64,000 bases of DNA from an uncultured Alphaproteobacteria bacterium (GTDB taxonomy: Bacteria > Pseudomonadota > Alphaproteobacteria > UBA2966): positions 3,460,416-3,524,415 of the forward strand of contig OY282368.1 of NCBI GenBank assembly GCA_958295725.1. Direction: 5' to 3'. Below the pieces are notes generated by a model. The model did no database searches. It worked only from the letters and a program-made list of their open reading frames with translations, and had not been told where the DNA came from. The position numbers and the translations under genes were made by a program. This document shows positions 24,691 through 37,239 of this stretch, in pieces. Within the stretch, counting starts at the first letter, position 1, and every line of letters begins with the position of its first letter.

Positions 24691-25320
24691 CTAACCCTTC
24701 CTCCGCCAGACGGGAACGACCGGCTCGGGGTCGTAGCCACGAGCCTCGATGGCCTCGGAGAGGTCGTCCGCCATCTTCAGGGTCTTGATGAGGAGCGGCA
24801 TCAGCAAGGCGATCGCGTTGCGGTCGAGCCCGCGCGCGCGCTGGGCCTCGAGAACCTCTTGCGCCTCGCGCATCATCATGGGAATGAACCGGATGACCAT
24901 CGACAGCATCATGCCGGTCTTGGACGGATTGACGCCGACGTGGCGCAGCGGCCGGACCGCCGCCTCCAGAACGTCGATCATGTCCGTCGTCCTGGTCGTC
25001 AGGGTCACCAGCACCGCCAGCAGGAGAAGAACCAGGATCCTGAGGACGGTCTCCAGGCCCAGCGTCCAGTCCGTGACGAAGACGTGAAACAGAAAGATGG
25101 GGACCAGGAAGATCAGCGCGGTCCGCAACTGCCGGAAGGTGTCGCGCCAGGGCAGGCGGGCGGCATGGAACAGGCCCGCGAGGAGCGCGAGTTCGGCGGC
25201 GTGAACCGGAATGCCCGAAACGACGAAAAGCGCCGCGCCGCAAATCACGAGGATGGCGAGCTTGGCCGCCGCCGGCGCGCGATGAACGAACGAATCGCCC
25301 GGAACGTACAGCGACAGCAT
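24691..25320 (-). CDS. bioN: ECF transporter transmembrane component BioN (EcfT)
   Basis: A 209-residue integral membrane coupling protein of the biotin ECF transporter. It has several hydrophobic segments (AAAKLAILVICGAALFVVSG and others), and the coupling helices carry the characteristic Ala-Arg-Gly motifs (AQRARGLDRN and AIEARGYDPEP) that contact the ATPase. ATG 25320 shares a base with the TGA of the upstream ATPase gene; a GTG one codon earlier is the alternative. With BioM and the nearby BioY it would form the complete importer. Confidence 0.92.
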   Translation of the reverse strand: MLSLYVPGDSFVHRAPAAAKLAILVICGAALFVVSGIPVHAAELALLAGLFHAARLPWRDTFRQLRTALIFLVPIFLFHVFVTDWTLGLETVLRILVLLLLAVLVTLTTRTTDMIDVLEAAVRPLRHVGVNPSKTGMMLSMVIRFIPMMMREAQEVLEAQRARGLDRNAIALLMPLLIKTLKMADDLSEAIEARGYDPEPVVPVWRRKG

Positions 25321-25994
25321 CACGCCATCGCCCGCGTGTAGTGGCGGATCGCGTCGCGGGGCGGACCGTCGGCCACGACGCGTCCCCCGTCGAAAACGAT
25401 GACGCGCTCGAAGTCCCGCAGGTGATCCAGATCGTGGGTGACCAGCACCACCGGCTGCCCGATCGTCCGGATGGTGTCGAGGATCAGCTTCTTGTTGCGC
25501 AAGTCCAGCAGGGTCATGGGCTCGTCGAGCACCACGTACCGGGGCTCCATCACCAGGACCGCCGAGATCGCCAGAAGCTGCTTTTCACCGCCCGACAGAA
25601 GATGGGCGGCCCGGTCCCGAAGATGGGTCAGTCCGTATTCGGCGAGAACCGTGTCGACCTTTCGCGCGATCTCGCGCTTGGGCAGCTTCAGGTTCTTCAG
25701 GCCGAAGGCGATGTCTTCCTCGACCACGGGAAACACGATCTGGTTGTCCGGGTTCTGGAACACGAAACCCACCCGCCGCCGGACCGCCTTCGCGTCCTCG
25801 CGAGTGTCGAGACCGTCCACGGTGACGGCGCCGCTGTCGGGGATCAGAAGACCGTTCAGAAGGCGCGCGAAGGTGCTCTTGCCCGATCCGTTGGCGCCGA
25901 TGACGCCGACGCGACGTTCACGGACGCTCAGGTTGATGTCCTTGAGCACCTCGCGTTCGCCGAAGCGGTGACTGACGTCGGAAACCTGGATCAT
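25320..25994 (-). CDS. bioM: ECF transporter ATPase BioM
   Basis: A 224-residue ABC ATPase energising biotin uptake. Walker A is GANGSGKST, the Q-loop is [17 protein letters not shown] (the ECF-type NPDxQ motif), the signature is LSGGEKQ, Walker B is [12 protein letters not shown] and the switch His is in [11 protein letters not shown] 25994 is clear. It is co-translated with bioN through overlapping stop and start. The NPDNQ motif and the adjacent EcfT distinguish it from classical importer ATPases. Biotin specificity is inferred from the nearby bioY. Confidence 0.93.
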   Translation of the reverse strand: MIQVSDVSHRFGEREVLKDINLSVRERRVGVIGANGSGKSTFARLLNGLLIPDSGAVTVDGLDTREDAKAVRRRVGFVFQNPDNQIVFPVVEEDIAFGLKNLKLPKREIARKVDTVLAEYGLTHLRDRAAHLLSGGEKQLLAISAVLVMEPRYVVLDEPMTLLDLRNKKLILDTIRTIGQPVVLVTHDLDHLRDFERVIVFDGGRVVADGPPRDAIRHYTRAMA

Positions 25995-26125
25995 GGCGCG
26001 TTTCGCTGTCGCCGCGGCCCGCGGCCGGGCGTATGCTAGCGACCGACGCCCATGCGCGCGACCGTCGACCGAATCGCCGTCAACCGAGCCGCTCGTCCGC
26101 CCGCCCGACAGACACCGACGACGCC

Positions 26126-27700
26126 ATGATCCGCCGCGCCATCCTCTCCGTTGCCGACAAGTCCGGGCTGGAGGAATTCGGAGCCTTCCTCGCCGGTCGC
26201 GGCGTCGAGATCCTGTCGACGGGAGGGTCCGCGAGGATGCTGCGCGACGCCGGGGTGACCGTCAGGGACGTCTCGGATTACACCGGGTTTCCCGAAATGA
26301 TGGACGGCCGCGTGAAGACGCTGCATCCCAGGGTCCACGGCGGCATCCTCGCGCTGCGGGACGCGGCGAGCCACCGCGAGGCCATGGACCGGCATGGAAT
26401 CGCCGGCATCGACCTGGTTGCGGTCAACCTCTATCCCTTCGAGAAGACGGTCGCCAGGGGCGCGCCCTTCGGGGAGTGTGTCGAGAACATAGATATCGGC
26501 GGGCCCGCCATGGTCCGCTCCGCCGCGAAGAATCACGCCCACGTCACGGTCGTCGTCGACCCGGGCGACTATCGGGCCGTCATGGACAACATGGAAGCGA
26601 ACGGCGGGGCCGTGGGCGAGGAGCTGCGGCGGCGCCTCGCGGCCAAGGCCTACGCCCGGACGGGCGCCTACGACGCGGCCATATCGAGCTGGTTCGCCGG
26701 GGAACTTGGCGATCCCTTTCCGGAGCGGCTCGTCCTCGCCGGCGAACGCCGCGACGTTCTGCGCTATGGCGAGAACCCGCACCAGGAAGCGGCGTTCTAT
26801 TCCGGCGGCGACGCCCGGCCGGGCGTCGCCACGGCGGTCCGGGTCCAGGGCAAGGCGCTTTCGTTCAACAATCTGAACGACGCCGACGCGGCCTGCGAGC
26901 TGGTCGCCGAGTTCGACCCCGAACGCCACGGTCCCGCGGTCGCCATCGTCAAGCACGCCAACCCCTGCGGCGTCGCGCTCGGCGATTCACTCGCCGCCGC
27001 CTATGGAAAGGCGCTGGCGTGCGATCCGGTCAGCGCCTTTGGGGGCGTCGTCGCGCTCAACGGCGCTCTCGACCGCGAGACGGCGGAGGAGATCTCCGGG
27101 ATGTTCACGGAGGTCGTCGTCGCGCCGGACGCCGACGACGCGGCGAGGAATGTCCTGGCCGGAAAGGAGAACCTGAGACTCCTGCTGACGGGATCGCTTC
27201 CGGATCCGGCTTCGCGCGGGATGACCGTCCGGTCGCTCGCCGGAGGGTATCTCGCGCAGACGCGGGACGATCGGCTGACCGGTGGCGAGCTCGAGGTGGT
27301 GACCCGGAAGAAGCCCAGCGAATCGGAAACCGCGGACCTCGTCTTCGCGTTCACGGTCGCCAAGCACGTCAAGTCCAACACCATCGTGTACGCCAAGGAT
27401 GGCGCCACCGTGGGCATCGGAGCGGGGCAGATGAGCCGGGTGGACGCCGCGCGTCTGGCCGCGCGCAAGGCCGAGGAGGCGGCGCGCGCGGCCGGACGCG
27501 CCGAGCCCGCCACCAGAGGGTCCGTCGCCGCTTCCGATGCGTTCTTTCCTTTCGCCGACGGGCTGCTGGCGGCCGCCGAGGCCGGCGTGACCGCCGTGGT
27601 CCAGCCGGGCGGCTCGGTGCGCGACGACGAGGTGATCGCCGCGGCCGACCGGGCCGGGATCGCGATGGTGTTCGCGGGGCTACGTCACTTCCGTCATTGA
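26126..27700 (+). CDS. purH: bifunctional AICAR transformylase / IMP cyclohydrolase
   Basis: A 524-residue enzyme for the last two steps of de novo IMP synthesis: formylation of AICAR by 10-formyl-THF, then ring closure. The N-terminal MGS-like cyclohydrolase domain starts [18 protein letters not shown], with STGGSARML and [16 protein letters not shown]. The C-terminal transformylase domain contains [13 protein letters not shown], the catalytic KHANPCG (Lys-His) and [28 protein letters not shown] 26126 matches the family start; the ORF extends upstream without similarity. It is divergent from bioM and convergent with the MFS gene. Confidence 0.97.
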   Translation: MIRRAILSVADKSGLEEFGAFLAGRGVEILSTGGSARMLRDAGVTVRDVSDYTGFPEMMDGRVKTLHPRVHGGILALRDAASHREAMDRHGIAGIDLVAVNLYPFEKTVARGAPFGECVENIDIGGPAMVRSAAKNHAHVTVVVDPGDYRAVMDNMEANGGAVGEELRRRLAAKAYARTGAYDAAISSWFAGELGDPFPERLVLAGERRDVLRYGENPHQEAAFYSGGDARPGVATAVRVQGKALSFNNLNDADAACELVAEFDPERHGPAVAIVKHANPCGVALGDSLAAAYGKALACDPVSAFGGVVALNGALDRETAEEISGMFTEVVVAPDADDAARNVLAGKENLRLLLTGSLPDPASRGMTVRSLAGGYLAQTRDDRLTGGELEVVTRKKPSESETADLVFAFTVAKHVKSNTIVYAKDGATVGIGAGQMSRVDAARLAARKAEEAARAAGRAEPATRGSVAASDAFFPFADGLLAAAEAGVTAVVQPGGSVRDDEVIAAADRAGIAMVFAGLRHFRH

Positions 27701-27741
27701 GGGGGCGAAAGGATCGACGATCGTCCCCGCGCCTCCGGGAG

Positions 27742-29046
27742 TCAGCGGGCCGGTCCCCCTTCCGGGCGTTCCGGCTCCCGCACCGTCATCATGATGCCGA
27801 GCCCGATCACGAAGAACACGACGGCGGTTCCGAGACCGAGGCTCTGGCTGCCGGACAGCGCCGTCACCGTGGCCGCGGTGATGGGACCCAGGAACGCCGT
27901 CGCCTTGCCCGACAGGGCGAACAAGCCGAAGAACTCGGTGCGCAGCTCCGGCGGCGCGACCCGCGCCATGAGCGAGCGGCTGGCGGCTTGGGCGGGTCCC
28001 ACGAATATCCCGAGCACCGCCCCCCATATCCAGAACCAGGCCACGTCGTCGACCGTGACCGCGCCGAGACCGGCGCCCGCCAGGCCGATCAGGGAAATCA
28101 CGATCGCCGACTTCGAGCCCCGCCGGTCGTCCAGCCAGGCGAACGCGACGGCGCCGAGCCCGGCCGTGACGTTCAGGACGATCCCGAACTGGATGAGCTC
28201 GGCCTGTCCCATGTCGAAGCGCCCGGCGGCGTAGACCCCGCCCAGGGCGAACACGATCACCAGCCCGTCGTTGTAGATCATGCGGGCGATCAGGAACCGC
28301 ACGGCGTTGGCGTGCTCGCCCGTCAGCCCGCGCAGTGTCGCGCCGAGGGTGCTCATGCCCTGCCTCAGCCGCGACATCGGGGGCAGGGCGCTGGCGGCGC
28401 GGTCGGGCGTGAAGAGGAACATCGGGATCGCGAAGACGGCGAGCCAGAGGGCCGCCAGGGGGCCGGCGACGCGGATATTCGCCGCGTTCTCCGTGCCCAC
28501 GCCGAACCATGGTTCGTCGGTCTGGATGAAGCCGAAGAGCATGACGAACAACGCCGCCAGACCGCCGGCGTAGCCGATTCCCCAAGCCCAGCCCGACCAG
28601 CGGCCCAGCCGATCCTGTTCGACGATGTCGCCGAGCATCGCGTTGTTGAACACGATGCCGAACTCGAACCCGACGGTGGCCAGGACCACCAGGACCATCG
28701 CCAGCGTGACGGCTTCCGGCACGGGTTCCGCGTACCAGAGGAGAGCGGAGCAGACGACGCAGAGGCCGGTGAAGGCAAGTATCCACGGCTTGCGGCGCCC
28801 GCCGGCGTCGGCGACCGCACCCAGAACCGGGCTGAATATCGCCACGAGCCCGGCGCTGATGCCCGCCACGTATCCCCACAACGCCTGGCCCTGGACCTCA
28901 TCGCCGACGATGCCGCGACTGAAATACGCGGCGAACACGAAGGTGACGATCAGCGTCGTGAAGGGAGAGTTCGCCCAGTCGTAGAGCGCCCAGCCAACGC
29001 GTCCCCGGAGCGTCGCCGGCGTCTGAAGGTTCCCCTCGTGTCCCAT
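27742..29046 (-). CDS. MFS transporter, UMF1 (Atg22-like) family
   Basis: A 434-residue inner-membrane protein with about 12 hydrophobic segments. The N terminus GWALYDWANSPFTTLIVTFVFAAYFSRG is the hallmark of the UMF1/Atg22-like major facilitator subfamily, and PVLGAVADAGGRRKPW is the MFS loop 2-3 motif. Atg22 in yeast exports amino acids from the vacuole; bacterial substrates are unknown. It lies 24 nt downstream of the NAD-glutamate dehydrogenase stop on the same strand. Co-transcription, and a link to amino-acid metabolism, is plausible but inferred. Confidence 0.9.
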   Translation of the reverse strand: MGHEGNLQTPATLRGRVGWALYDWANSPFTTLIVTFVFAAYFSRGIVGDEVQGQALWGYVAGISAGLVAIFSPVLGAVADAGGRRKPWILAFTGLCVVCSALLWYAEPVPEAVTLAMVLVVLATVGFEFGIVFNNAMLGDIVEQDRLGRWSGWAWGIGYAGGLAALFVMLFGFIQTDEPWFGVGTENAANIRVAGPLAALWLAVFAIPMFLFTPDRAASALPPMSRLRQGMSTLGATLRGLTGEHANAVRFLIARMIYNDGLVIVFALGGVYAAGRFDMGQAELIQFGIVLNVTAGLGAVAFAWLDDRRGSKSAIVISLIGLAGAGLGAVTVDDVAWFWIWGAVLGIFVGPAQAASRSLMARVAPPELRTEFFGLFALSGKATAFLGPITAATVTALSGSQSLGLGTAVVFFVIGLGIMMTVREPERPEGGPAR

Positions 29047-29070
29047 CGTTCGTGTCCCGTGTCCGTGAAT

Positions 29071-32000
29071 TCAGGCAAGCGCTCGTCCGGCGGCGGAGGC
29101 GACGCCCGGCGGAGTCCACATGCTTCGCAGGTGCCGGTTGACGATCTCCAGTCGGGCGAGATCGACGTATCCGCCGAGGCGGAACTCGTCGACGAGAGCG
29201 GATATCTTCGCGGCGGTCGCGCCATTGGCGTCCACCCAGTCGGCGACGGCCCGCCGGTCGAGGAGACCGCCGGCTCGCTCCATGACCTGCTCGACCAGGG
29301 CCCGTTGCTGGCCGTAGAGGTCCTCTACGATGGCGTCGACGGCGACACGTTCCCAGCGGTCGCGCGATTCGATCCTCTCCGCGGCGGAACGCAACCAGTC
29401 GAGGCCCAGCCGGTCTCCGATGGCGAAGTACGCGCGGCCGATTTCGTCGATCGGCCGCCCCGAGCCGGTGGCCGCGTGGACGATATGGCAGACCGATCGC
29501 ATGGTCGGCAGACCGGCGATCCGCCGCGCGAGACTATCCGGGACGCCCTTCCCGGCAAGGCGGGACGCGCGGTCTCGCAGCGCCGCGGCCTCCAAATCCG
29601 CGAGACTATCCCCCAGGCCTCCGGCCATCGCGGCGATGCCCGGCGCGTAGGCGCCGACGACATGCGAGATGTCCATCGGCCGCAGCGCGTTCCTGAGGAA
29701 CCATATTGTCGCGTGGCGCACGAGATCCGTGACGACGATCGTCATTTCCGTCTGCGAGACGGCGTCGACCTTGTTGTCGAGCACGGCGATGTCCGCCCAC
29801 AGCGTCCCGAGGTCGAACGCGTCGCGCGTCGCGACGTAGGCTCGCGCGATTTCGGCGACCGAGGTCTCGGTGTCCTCGACGATGTCGGCGACGAACGTCG
29901 GTCCCGCCCGGTTGACGATCGAGTTCGCGATCGTCGTGGCTACGATTTCCCGCCGGAGACCGTGGTCTTCGATCGGCCCGGCGAAGTCCTCGCGGAACGC
30001 ATTGGGGAAATATGCCGCCAAGTCGGCGGCGAAATACGGATCGTCGGGCACGTCGGTCCCGAGCAGGTCCTCGTACAACGCCATCTTGGCGTAGGCGAGA
30101 AGGACGGAGATCTCGGGACGCGCGAACCCGATTCCCCTGGCCTCGCGCTCGGCGAGCGTCTCCTCGTCGGGCAGGAACTCGACCGTGCGGTCCAGCCGGC
30201 CCGAACGCTCCAACGCGCGCATGAAACGGATCGCCGACTCCACGAACGGGCCGCCGCGGCTTTGCGCGGTCGTTATGGCCTGTGTCTGGAGGTAGTTGTT
30301 CCGTAACACGAGCTTGGCCACCTCGTCGGTCGCGTCCGCCAGCAGCTTCGATCTTCGTTCGCGCGTCATGTTACCGGCGGAGACGACCGAGTCCACGAGA
30401 ACCTTGATGTTGACCTCGTGATCCGAGCAATCGACGCCCGCGGAGTTGTCGATGGCGTCGGTGTTGATCCGCCCGCCGGCCAGGGCATACTCGATACGGC
30501 CGCGCTGCGTCATGCCCAGGTTCGCGCCCTCCCCGACCACGCGGGCGCGCAGGTCCACGCCGTCGACGCGCAACGCGTCGTTGGCGCGGTCGCCCACGTC
30601 GAGGTGCGTCTCGTCAGCGGACTTCACGTACGTCCCGATTCCCCCGAACCACAGGAGATCGACCTCCGACGTCAGCATGGCGCGGATCAGTCCGTTCGGT
30701 GTCGTCGAGTCGGCCTTCAGTCCGAACGCCCGCTTGATCCCGGGCGTCAGCCTCACGGACTTGGCGGAACGATCGAAGACGCCTCCCCCTTCCGAGATCA
30801 GCTTCTCGTCGAAATCCGTCCACGCGGAGCGCGGAAGCTCGAACAGCCGTTTGCGCTCGGCCCAGGTCCCGGCGGGGTCGGGATCCGGATCGACGAAGAT
30901 ATGCCGGCTGTCGAAGGCGCCGATCAACCTGATACGCCGCGAAAGCAGCATCCCATTCCCGAACACGTCGCCGGCCATGCCGCCGATGCCGACGACAACG
31001 AAATCCTCGGTCTGCGTGTCGCGCCCCATCTCGCGGAAATGGCGTTCAACGGCCTCCCAGGCGCCGCGCGCCGTGATGCCCATCCGCTTGTGGTCGTATC
31101 CTTCGGAACCGCCCGAGGCGAACGCGTCTCCCAACCAGAAGCCGTAGCCGAGCGCCACCCCGTTGGCGATGTCCGAGAACGTCGCGGTGCCCTTGTCGGC
31201 GGCCACGACGAGATAGGGATCGTCGCCGTCGAACCGAACGACGTCCCTCGGCGGAACGACCTTGCCGTCGACCTTGTTGTCCACGAGATCGAGGAGCCCG
31301 TGGATCAGGGTCTTGTAGCATTCGACGGCTTCGGCCTGGACGGCCTCGCGGCCCCCCGCCGCCGGCGGGCGCTTGACCACGAACCCGCCTTTGGCTCCCA
31401 CGGGCACGATCACGGCGTTCTTCACCATCTGCGCCTTCATCAGGCCCAGGATCTCGGTGCGGAAATCCTCCAGCCTGTCGGACCAGCGCAGCCCGCCCCG
31501 CGCCACCTTCCCCCCGCGCAGGTGTATGGCCTCGACCCGCGGCGAGTAGACGAACGTCTCCACGAAGGGCCGCGGCAGAGGCAGCCCGTCGATGACCCGG
31601 CTGTCGATCTTGAAGGAGACGTAAGGCTTCGGGCCGCCGTCGGCGTCGGACTGGAAGAAGTTCGTTCGCAGGATGCCGCGGGCCAGGTTCAGGAACCGAC
31701 GCAGAATCCGGTCCTCGTCCAGGTTGGCGACGGCGTCCAGGGCCGCCTCGACCTCCTGCGCGAGCGTGACTTCGCCGCGCGCCGCGCGTTTGCGGTCGCG
31801 CGGGTCGAACCTGGTCTTGAACAGGCGCACGATGTCGCGGGCGATGCCGGCGTTCGCGGCGAGCGTACTCTCCATGTACGTCTGGCTGAAGGCGATTCCC
31901 GTCTGCCTCAGGTACTTGCAGAACGCTCGCAGGACGACGACTTCCCGCCATTCCAGCCCGGCCCGCGTGACCAGACGATTGAACCCGTCGTTTTCGGTCT

Positions 32001-33954
32001 CGCCGTACCAGACGCGCGCGAACGCCTCCTCGAGCTTGTCCTTGACGCCGCGCGAACCGAGTCCGATGCCGGATGGCGCCTCCAGACCGAAGTCGTGGAT
32101 CCAGATCGCCGGGTCGCCGTCCGCGGGCCGGATCTCGAAGGGACGTTCCTCGATGACCCGGAAGCCCATATTTTCCAGTACGGGAAGCGTGTCCGACAGC
32201 GGCAACGGCCCGCCGCGATGGAAGAGCTTGAACCGCAGAACGTTCTCGGGCGCCCCGTCCGCCCGATACAGATTCATGCCGACGCGGCCGGACGGTGCGA
32301 CGTCCTCCATCTTCTCGATGTCGAACGTGGCCTCCCGGGGGGAGAACGTCTCCGCGTAACCGGCTGGAAACGCGGTTCCGTACCTGCGCCGAAGCAGATC
32401 GCCGCGTTCCTCGCCGAACCGATCGAGCAACTCGTCGTGGAGGCCCTCTCCCCAGGTTCGCGCCACGGCGCGGAGAAGCTCCTCGAGCTCCTCGCGGGAG
32501 GGTTCCGGCTTCTCCGCCTCCTTGGTGGCGACGATGTATTGGATCCGCGCGAGCGGAGAATCCCCGACGTGAATGAAGGACACCGATACGTAGCCGTTGA
32601 ATGCTCGGGCGACCGCCTTCCCGAGGAGCTCGGCGAGCCCGGCGCCGTGCCGCTTCGTCGGGACGTAGACCAGGCACGAGACGTAGCGTCCGAACGGATC
32701 GCGTCGATGGAAGACGCCGATTCGCGAACGCTCGTGAATATCGAGGACTCCGACGGCCGTGTCGTGAAGCTGCCGTTCCGAAATCTGGAACAACTCGTCG
32801 CGCGGAAAGGTGTCGAGGATGTTGGCGAGCGCCTTCCCGTCGTGGCTCGCGGCGGAGAGGCCCGACATCTCGACCGTCCGTCGGACCTTGCGCCGGAGGA
32901 AGGGTATCCGCGCGGGGAGCTGGTTATAGGCCGCGGAGGTGAAGAGGCCGACGAACCGGCGCTCCCCGACGACCTTGCCCGTCCCGGCGAAGGTCTTGAT
33001 TCCGATGTAGTCCATGTGGACGGCGCGATGCACGGTGGAGCGGATGTTGGCTTTGGTAAGGATGACGGGCTCGGGACCGCCCAGAAAATGCCGAACCTCG
33101 GGTGACAGTTCCGTCGGACCGCCCCTGGTGTCCGCCAGGACGCGGAAGCCCGGATCGCGCAGCACCCCGAGTCCCGACCCCGCGACCGCCTCGTGGGTGG
33201 CGCGCTCGGCCATCGATTCATGGACGTATTCGCGATATCCGAGAAAGGTGAAATGATCGTCGGCCAGCCATTCGAGGAACGAGATCGCCTCCTCTGTCTC
33301 TTCCGCCGCAACCGGCGGCGGGTTCGCCTTCAGGTCGGCGATGGCCGCGTCCACCTTCGCCTGCATGGGACGCCAGTCCTCCACCGCGCGTCGAACGTTG
33401 GCGAGGACCCTCCGGATCGACTCCGCGATCTCGTATAGCGCCTCCGGCGACGACCGCGCGCCGATCTCGATGTGCATGTGGGATTCGTCGATGAACTCCG
33501 TCGCTTCGGGCCGCGCCTCCGCGGCGGCGATCTCCAGCAATCGGCCCTCGGCGTCGCGCCGAACCCGCACGATGGGATGGATCGCCAAATGGACGGCGTG
33601 GCCCTTGCGGTCGAAGTCGGCGACGATCGAATCGACGAGGAACGGCATGTCGTCGTTGACGATCTCGACGACCGTATGCGAGCACCGCCATCCGTGCTCG
33701 GCCGCGCGCGGATTGAGGACACGGACCTTGGGAGCGCCGGGTTCCCGCCGTTCCGCGAACTTCCAGAGACTGAGGGCCGCGCCGCAGATATCCTGCACCG
33801 GACTCTCCGCCAGGTCGGCCGCCGTCGCCCGCCGGTAGAACAGGCGGACGAACCGCTCCACGGACGACGCGCGCTTCCGGTCCGTGCGCGCCCGCAGGTG
33901 TTCGACGACTCGTTCGAGACGTTCCGTCTTGAGGTCGCGCGCTTTGTCCGACAT
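29071..33954 (-). CDS. large NAD-specific glutamate dehydrogenase (180-kDa class)
   Basis: A 1627-residue enzyme oxidising glutamate to 2-oxoglutarate and ammonia with NAD. Its length fits the 180-kDa class found in proteobacteria and actinomycetes. The N-terminal about 700 residues form ACT-like regulatory modules. The central catalytic domain shows GGKVARGGLRWSDRLEDFRTE, KNAVIVPVGAKGGFV with the catalytic Lys, and VVGIGGMAGDVFGNGMLLS for NAD binding. A helical C-terminal domain follows. ATG 33954 (MSDKARDL) was preferred over GTG 33966. Such enzymes are usually catabolic and allosterically controlled by amino acids such as aspartate. It heads a leftward unit with the UMF1 transporter and is divergent from upp. 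Confidence 0.95.
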   Translation of the reverse strand: MSDKARDLKTERLERVVEHLRARTDRKRASSVERFVRLFYRRATAADLAESPVQDICGAALSLWKFAERREPGAPKVRVLNPRAAEHGWRCSHTVVEIVNDDMPFLVDSIVADFDRKGHAVHLAIHPIVRVRRDAEGRLLEIAAAEARPEATEFIDESHMHIEIGARSSPEALYEIAESIRRVLANVRRAVEDWRPMQAKVDAAIADLKANPPPVAAEETEEAISFLEWLADDHFTFLGYREYVHESMAERATHEAVAGSGLGVLRDPGFRVLADTRGGPTELSPEVRHFLGGPEPVILTKANIRSTVHRAVHMDYIGIKTFAGTGKVVGERRFVGLFTSAAYNQLPARIPFLRRKVRRTVEMSGLSAASHDGKALANILDTFPRDELFQISERQLHDTAVGVLDIHERSRIGVFHRRDPFGRYVSCLVYVPTKRHGAGLAELLGKAVARAFNGYVSVSFIHVGDSPLARIQYIVATKEAEKPEPSREELEELLRAVARTWGEGLHDELLDRFGEERGDLLRRRYGTAFPAGYAETFSPREATFDIEKMEDVAPSGRVGMNLYRADGAPENVLRFKLFHRGGPLPLSDTLPVLENMGFRVIEERPFEIRPADGDPAIWIHDFGLEAPSGIGLGSRGVKDKLEEAFARVWYGETENDGFNRLVTRAGLEWREVVVLRAFCKYLRQTGIAFSQTYMESTLAANAGIARDIVRLFKTRFDPRDRKRAARGEVTLAQEVEAALDAVANLDEDRILRRFLNLARGILRTNFFQSDADGGPKPYVSFKIDSRVIDGLPLPRPFVETFVYSPRVEAIHLRGGKVARGGLRWSDRLEDFRTEILGLMKAQMVKNAVIVPVGAKGGFVVKRPPAAGGREAVQAEAVECYKTLIHGLLDLVDNKVDGKVVPPRDVVRFDGDDPYLVVAADKGTATFSDIANGVALGYGFWLGDAFASGGSEGYDHKRMGITARGAWEAVERHFREMGRDTQTEDFVVVGIGGMAGDVFGNGMLLSRRIRLIGAFDSRHIFVDPDPDPAGTWAERKRLFELPRSAWTDFDEKLISEGGGVFDRSAKSVRLTPGIKRAFGLKADSTTPNGLIRAMLTSEVDLLWFGGIGTYVKSADETHLDVGDRANDALRVDGVDLRARVVGEGANLGMTQRGRIEYALAGGRINTDAIDNSAGVDCSDHEVNIKVLVDSVVSAGNMTRERRSKLLADATDEVAKLVLRNNYLQTQAITTAQSRGGPFVESAIRFMRALERSGRLDRTVEFLPDEETLAEREARGIGFARPEISVLLAYAKMALYEDLLGTDVPDDPYFAADLAAYFPNAFREDFAGPIEDHGLRREIVATTIANSIVNRAGPTFVADIVEDTETSVAEIARAYVATRDAFDLGTLWADIAVLDNKVDAVSQTEMTIVVTDLVRHATIWFLRNALRPMDISHVVGAYAPGIAAMAGGLGDSLADLEAAALRDRASRLAGKGVPDSLARRIAGLPTMRSVCHIVHAATGSGRPIDEIGRAYFAIGDRLGLDWLRSAAERIESRDRWERVAVDAIVEDLYGQQRALVEQVMERAGGLLDRRAVADWVDANGATAAKISALVDEFRLGGYVDLARLEIVNRHLRSMWTPPGVASAAGRALA

Positions 33955-34138
33955 CGAGCGCTCCACGCCGCGGGCGCGAAAACCCTGCGGTTACGGGAAA
34001 CAGAATGATCCCGCCGACGACTCGTGACAAGCGATCGTCCCGCGCCGCGCCAGCTGCCACCGGCGCCGGGCATCTCCCCTGTCGCCTCGGGGTCTTGAAC
34101 CTCGAAGGTCTCGTGTTCTAGAAACCCGGGAAACAGAA

Positions 34139-34148
34139 GGGGGGGGGG
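34139..34148 (+). promoter_or_regulatory. ten-G tract in the upp ribosome binding site
   Basis: The upp leader reads AGAA, ten G, AACA, then ATG at 34153. The G run takes the place of the Shine-Dalgarno and ends 4 nt before the start codon. Homopolymers of this length slip readily, so spacing and strength could vary between cells or sequencing reads. A regulatory role is only a possibility. Confidence 0.5.
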
Positions 34149-34152
34149 AACA

Positions 34153-34785
34153 ATGCCTCCGGGCGTCACCGTCGTCGATCATCCCCTGGTCCGGCACAAG
34201 CTGACGCTGATGCGGACCGGCGACACGGGAACCGCGGAATTCCGTCGGTTGCTGCGCGAGATCGCGCTGCTTCTGGGCTACGAGGTCCTTCGCGACCTTC
34301 CACTCGCCACGCGGACGATCGAGACGCCCCTGGCGCCGATGGAGTCGCCGAAGCTGGAAGGCAAGAAGCTGGTTCTGGTATCCATCCTGCGGGCCGGAAT
34401 CGGGCTCCTCGACGGTTTGCTGGACCTCGTGCCGGCGGCCCGGGTCGGGCACATCGGTCTCTATCGCGATCCGGAAACCCTGGAGGCCGTCGAGTACTAT
34501 TTCAAGGTGCCGGGCCATCTCGATGACCGTATGCTGGTCATCGTCGATCCCATGCTGGCGACGGGAAATTCCGCGATCGCCGCGACGGCGCGCCTCAAGG
34601 CAGCGGGCGCCAGGAGCGTCAAGTTCCTGTGCCTGCTCGCGGCGCCCGAAGGCGTGGCGGCGTTCCGGGCGGCCCACCCCGACGTGCCGGTTTTCACGGC
34701 CGCGATCGACGACCGCCTGAACGACCACGGTTACATCGTCCCCGGCCTCGGGGACGCCGGAGACCGGCTCTACGGCACGAAGTAA
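34153..34785 (+). CDS. upp: uracil phosphoribosyltransferase
   Basis: A 210-residue salvage enzyme converting uracil and PRPP to UMP. The N terminus [29 protein letters not shown] is typical. The PRPP loop is [18 protein letters not shown], the flexible-loop Arg region is [14 protein letters not shown], and the uracil-binding [17 protein letters not shown] block closes the protein. It is full length. The ATG has an unusual poly-G ribosome binding site. It stands alone between the divergent glutamate dehydrogenase gene and the convergent methylmalonyl-CoA mutase gene. Confidence 0.97.
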   Translation: MPPGVTVVDHPLVRHKLTLMRTGDTGTAEFRRLLREIALLLGYEVLRDLPLATRTIETPLAPMESPKLEGKKLVLVSILRAGIGLLDGLLDLVPAARVGHIGLYRDPETLEAVEYYFKVPGHLDDRMLVIVDPMLATGNSAIAATARLKAAGARSVKFLCLLAAPEGVAAFRAAHPDVPVFTAAIDDRLNDHGYIVPGLGDAGDRLYGTK

Positions 34786-34833
34786 CCGCCGGCCCGGAAC
34801 CGGATTTCCGGACGCCTCGATGAGCGGGGGCGG

Positions 34834-36981
<2,148 letters not shown>

Positions 36982-37239
36982 TCTACCGCCTTGTATCGCC
37001 TTCCGCGCGCGAGGGTCGGCCCAAGGAAGGCCGCCGACAAGTATGGGAGGGGTCGATCCCGAGTCAAACGGAGGCAGGTGCGCCGTAGCATTTTTCGAGC
37101 GCAAGGCGCTGCCTCGGTGCGGCCGGATATCGTCTGCCCGGGTCTGCCGGACGAGCCGAACGCGGCGATTCCGGGCCGATTCCGGACAATGCAAGAACAT
37201 GGGCGCATGGGCCGCCGCAACTCGCCGAGAACGCATCCA

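Noticed and set aside
25993..30306. 1.4-kb-residue open frame on the + strand over purH, the MFS gene and the GDH end
   Set aside because: Out-of-frame reading of purH followed by the antisense of UMF1 and GDH; no domains.
30418..33105. Long + strand frame opposite glutamate dehydrogenase
   Set aside because: Antisense shadow of a clearly coding gene.
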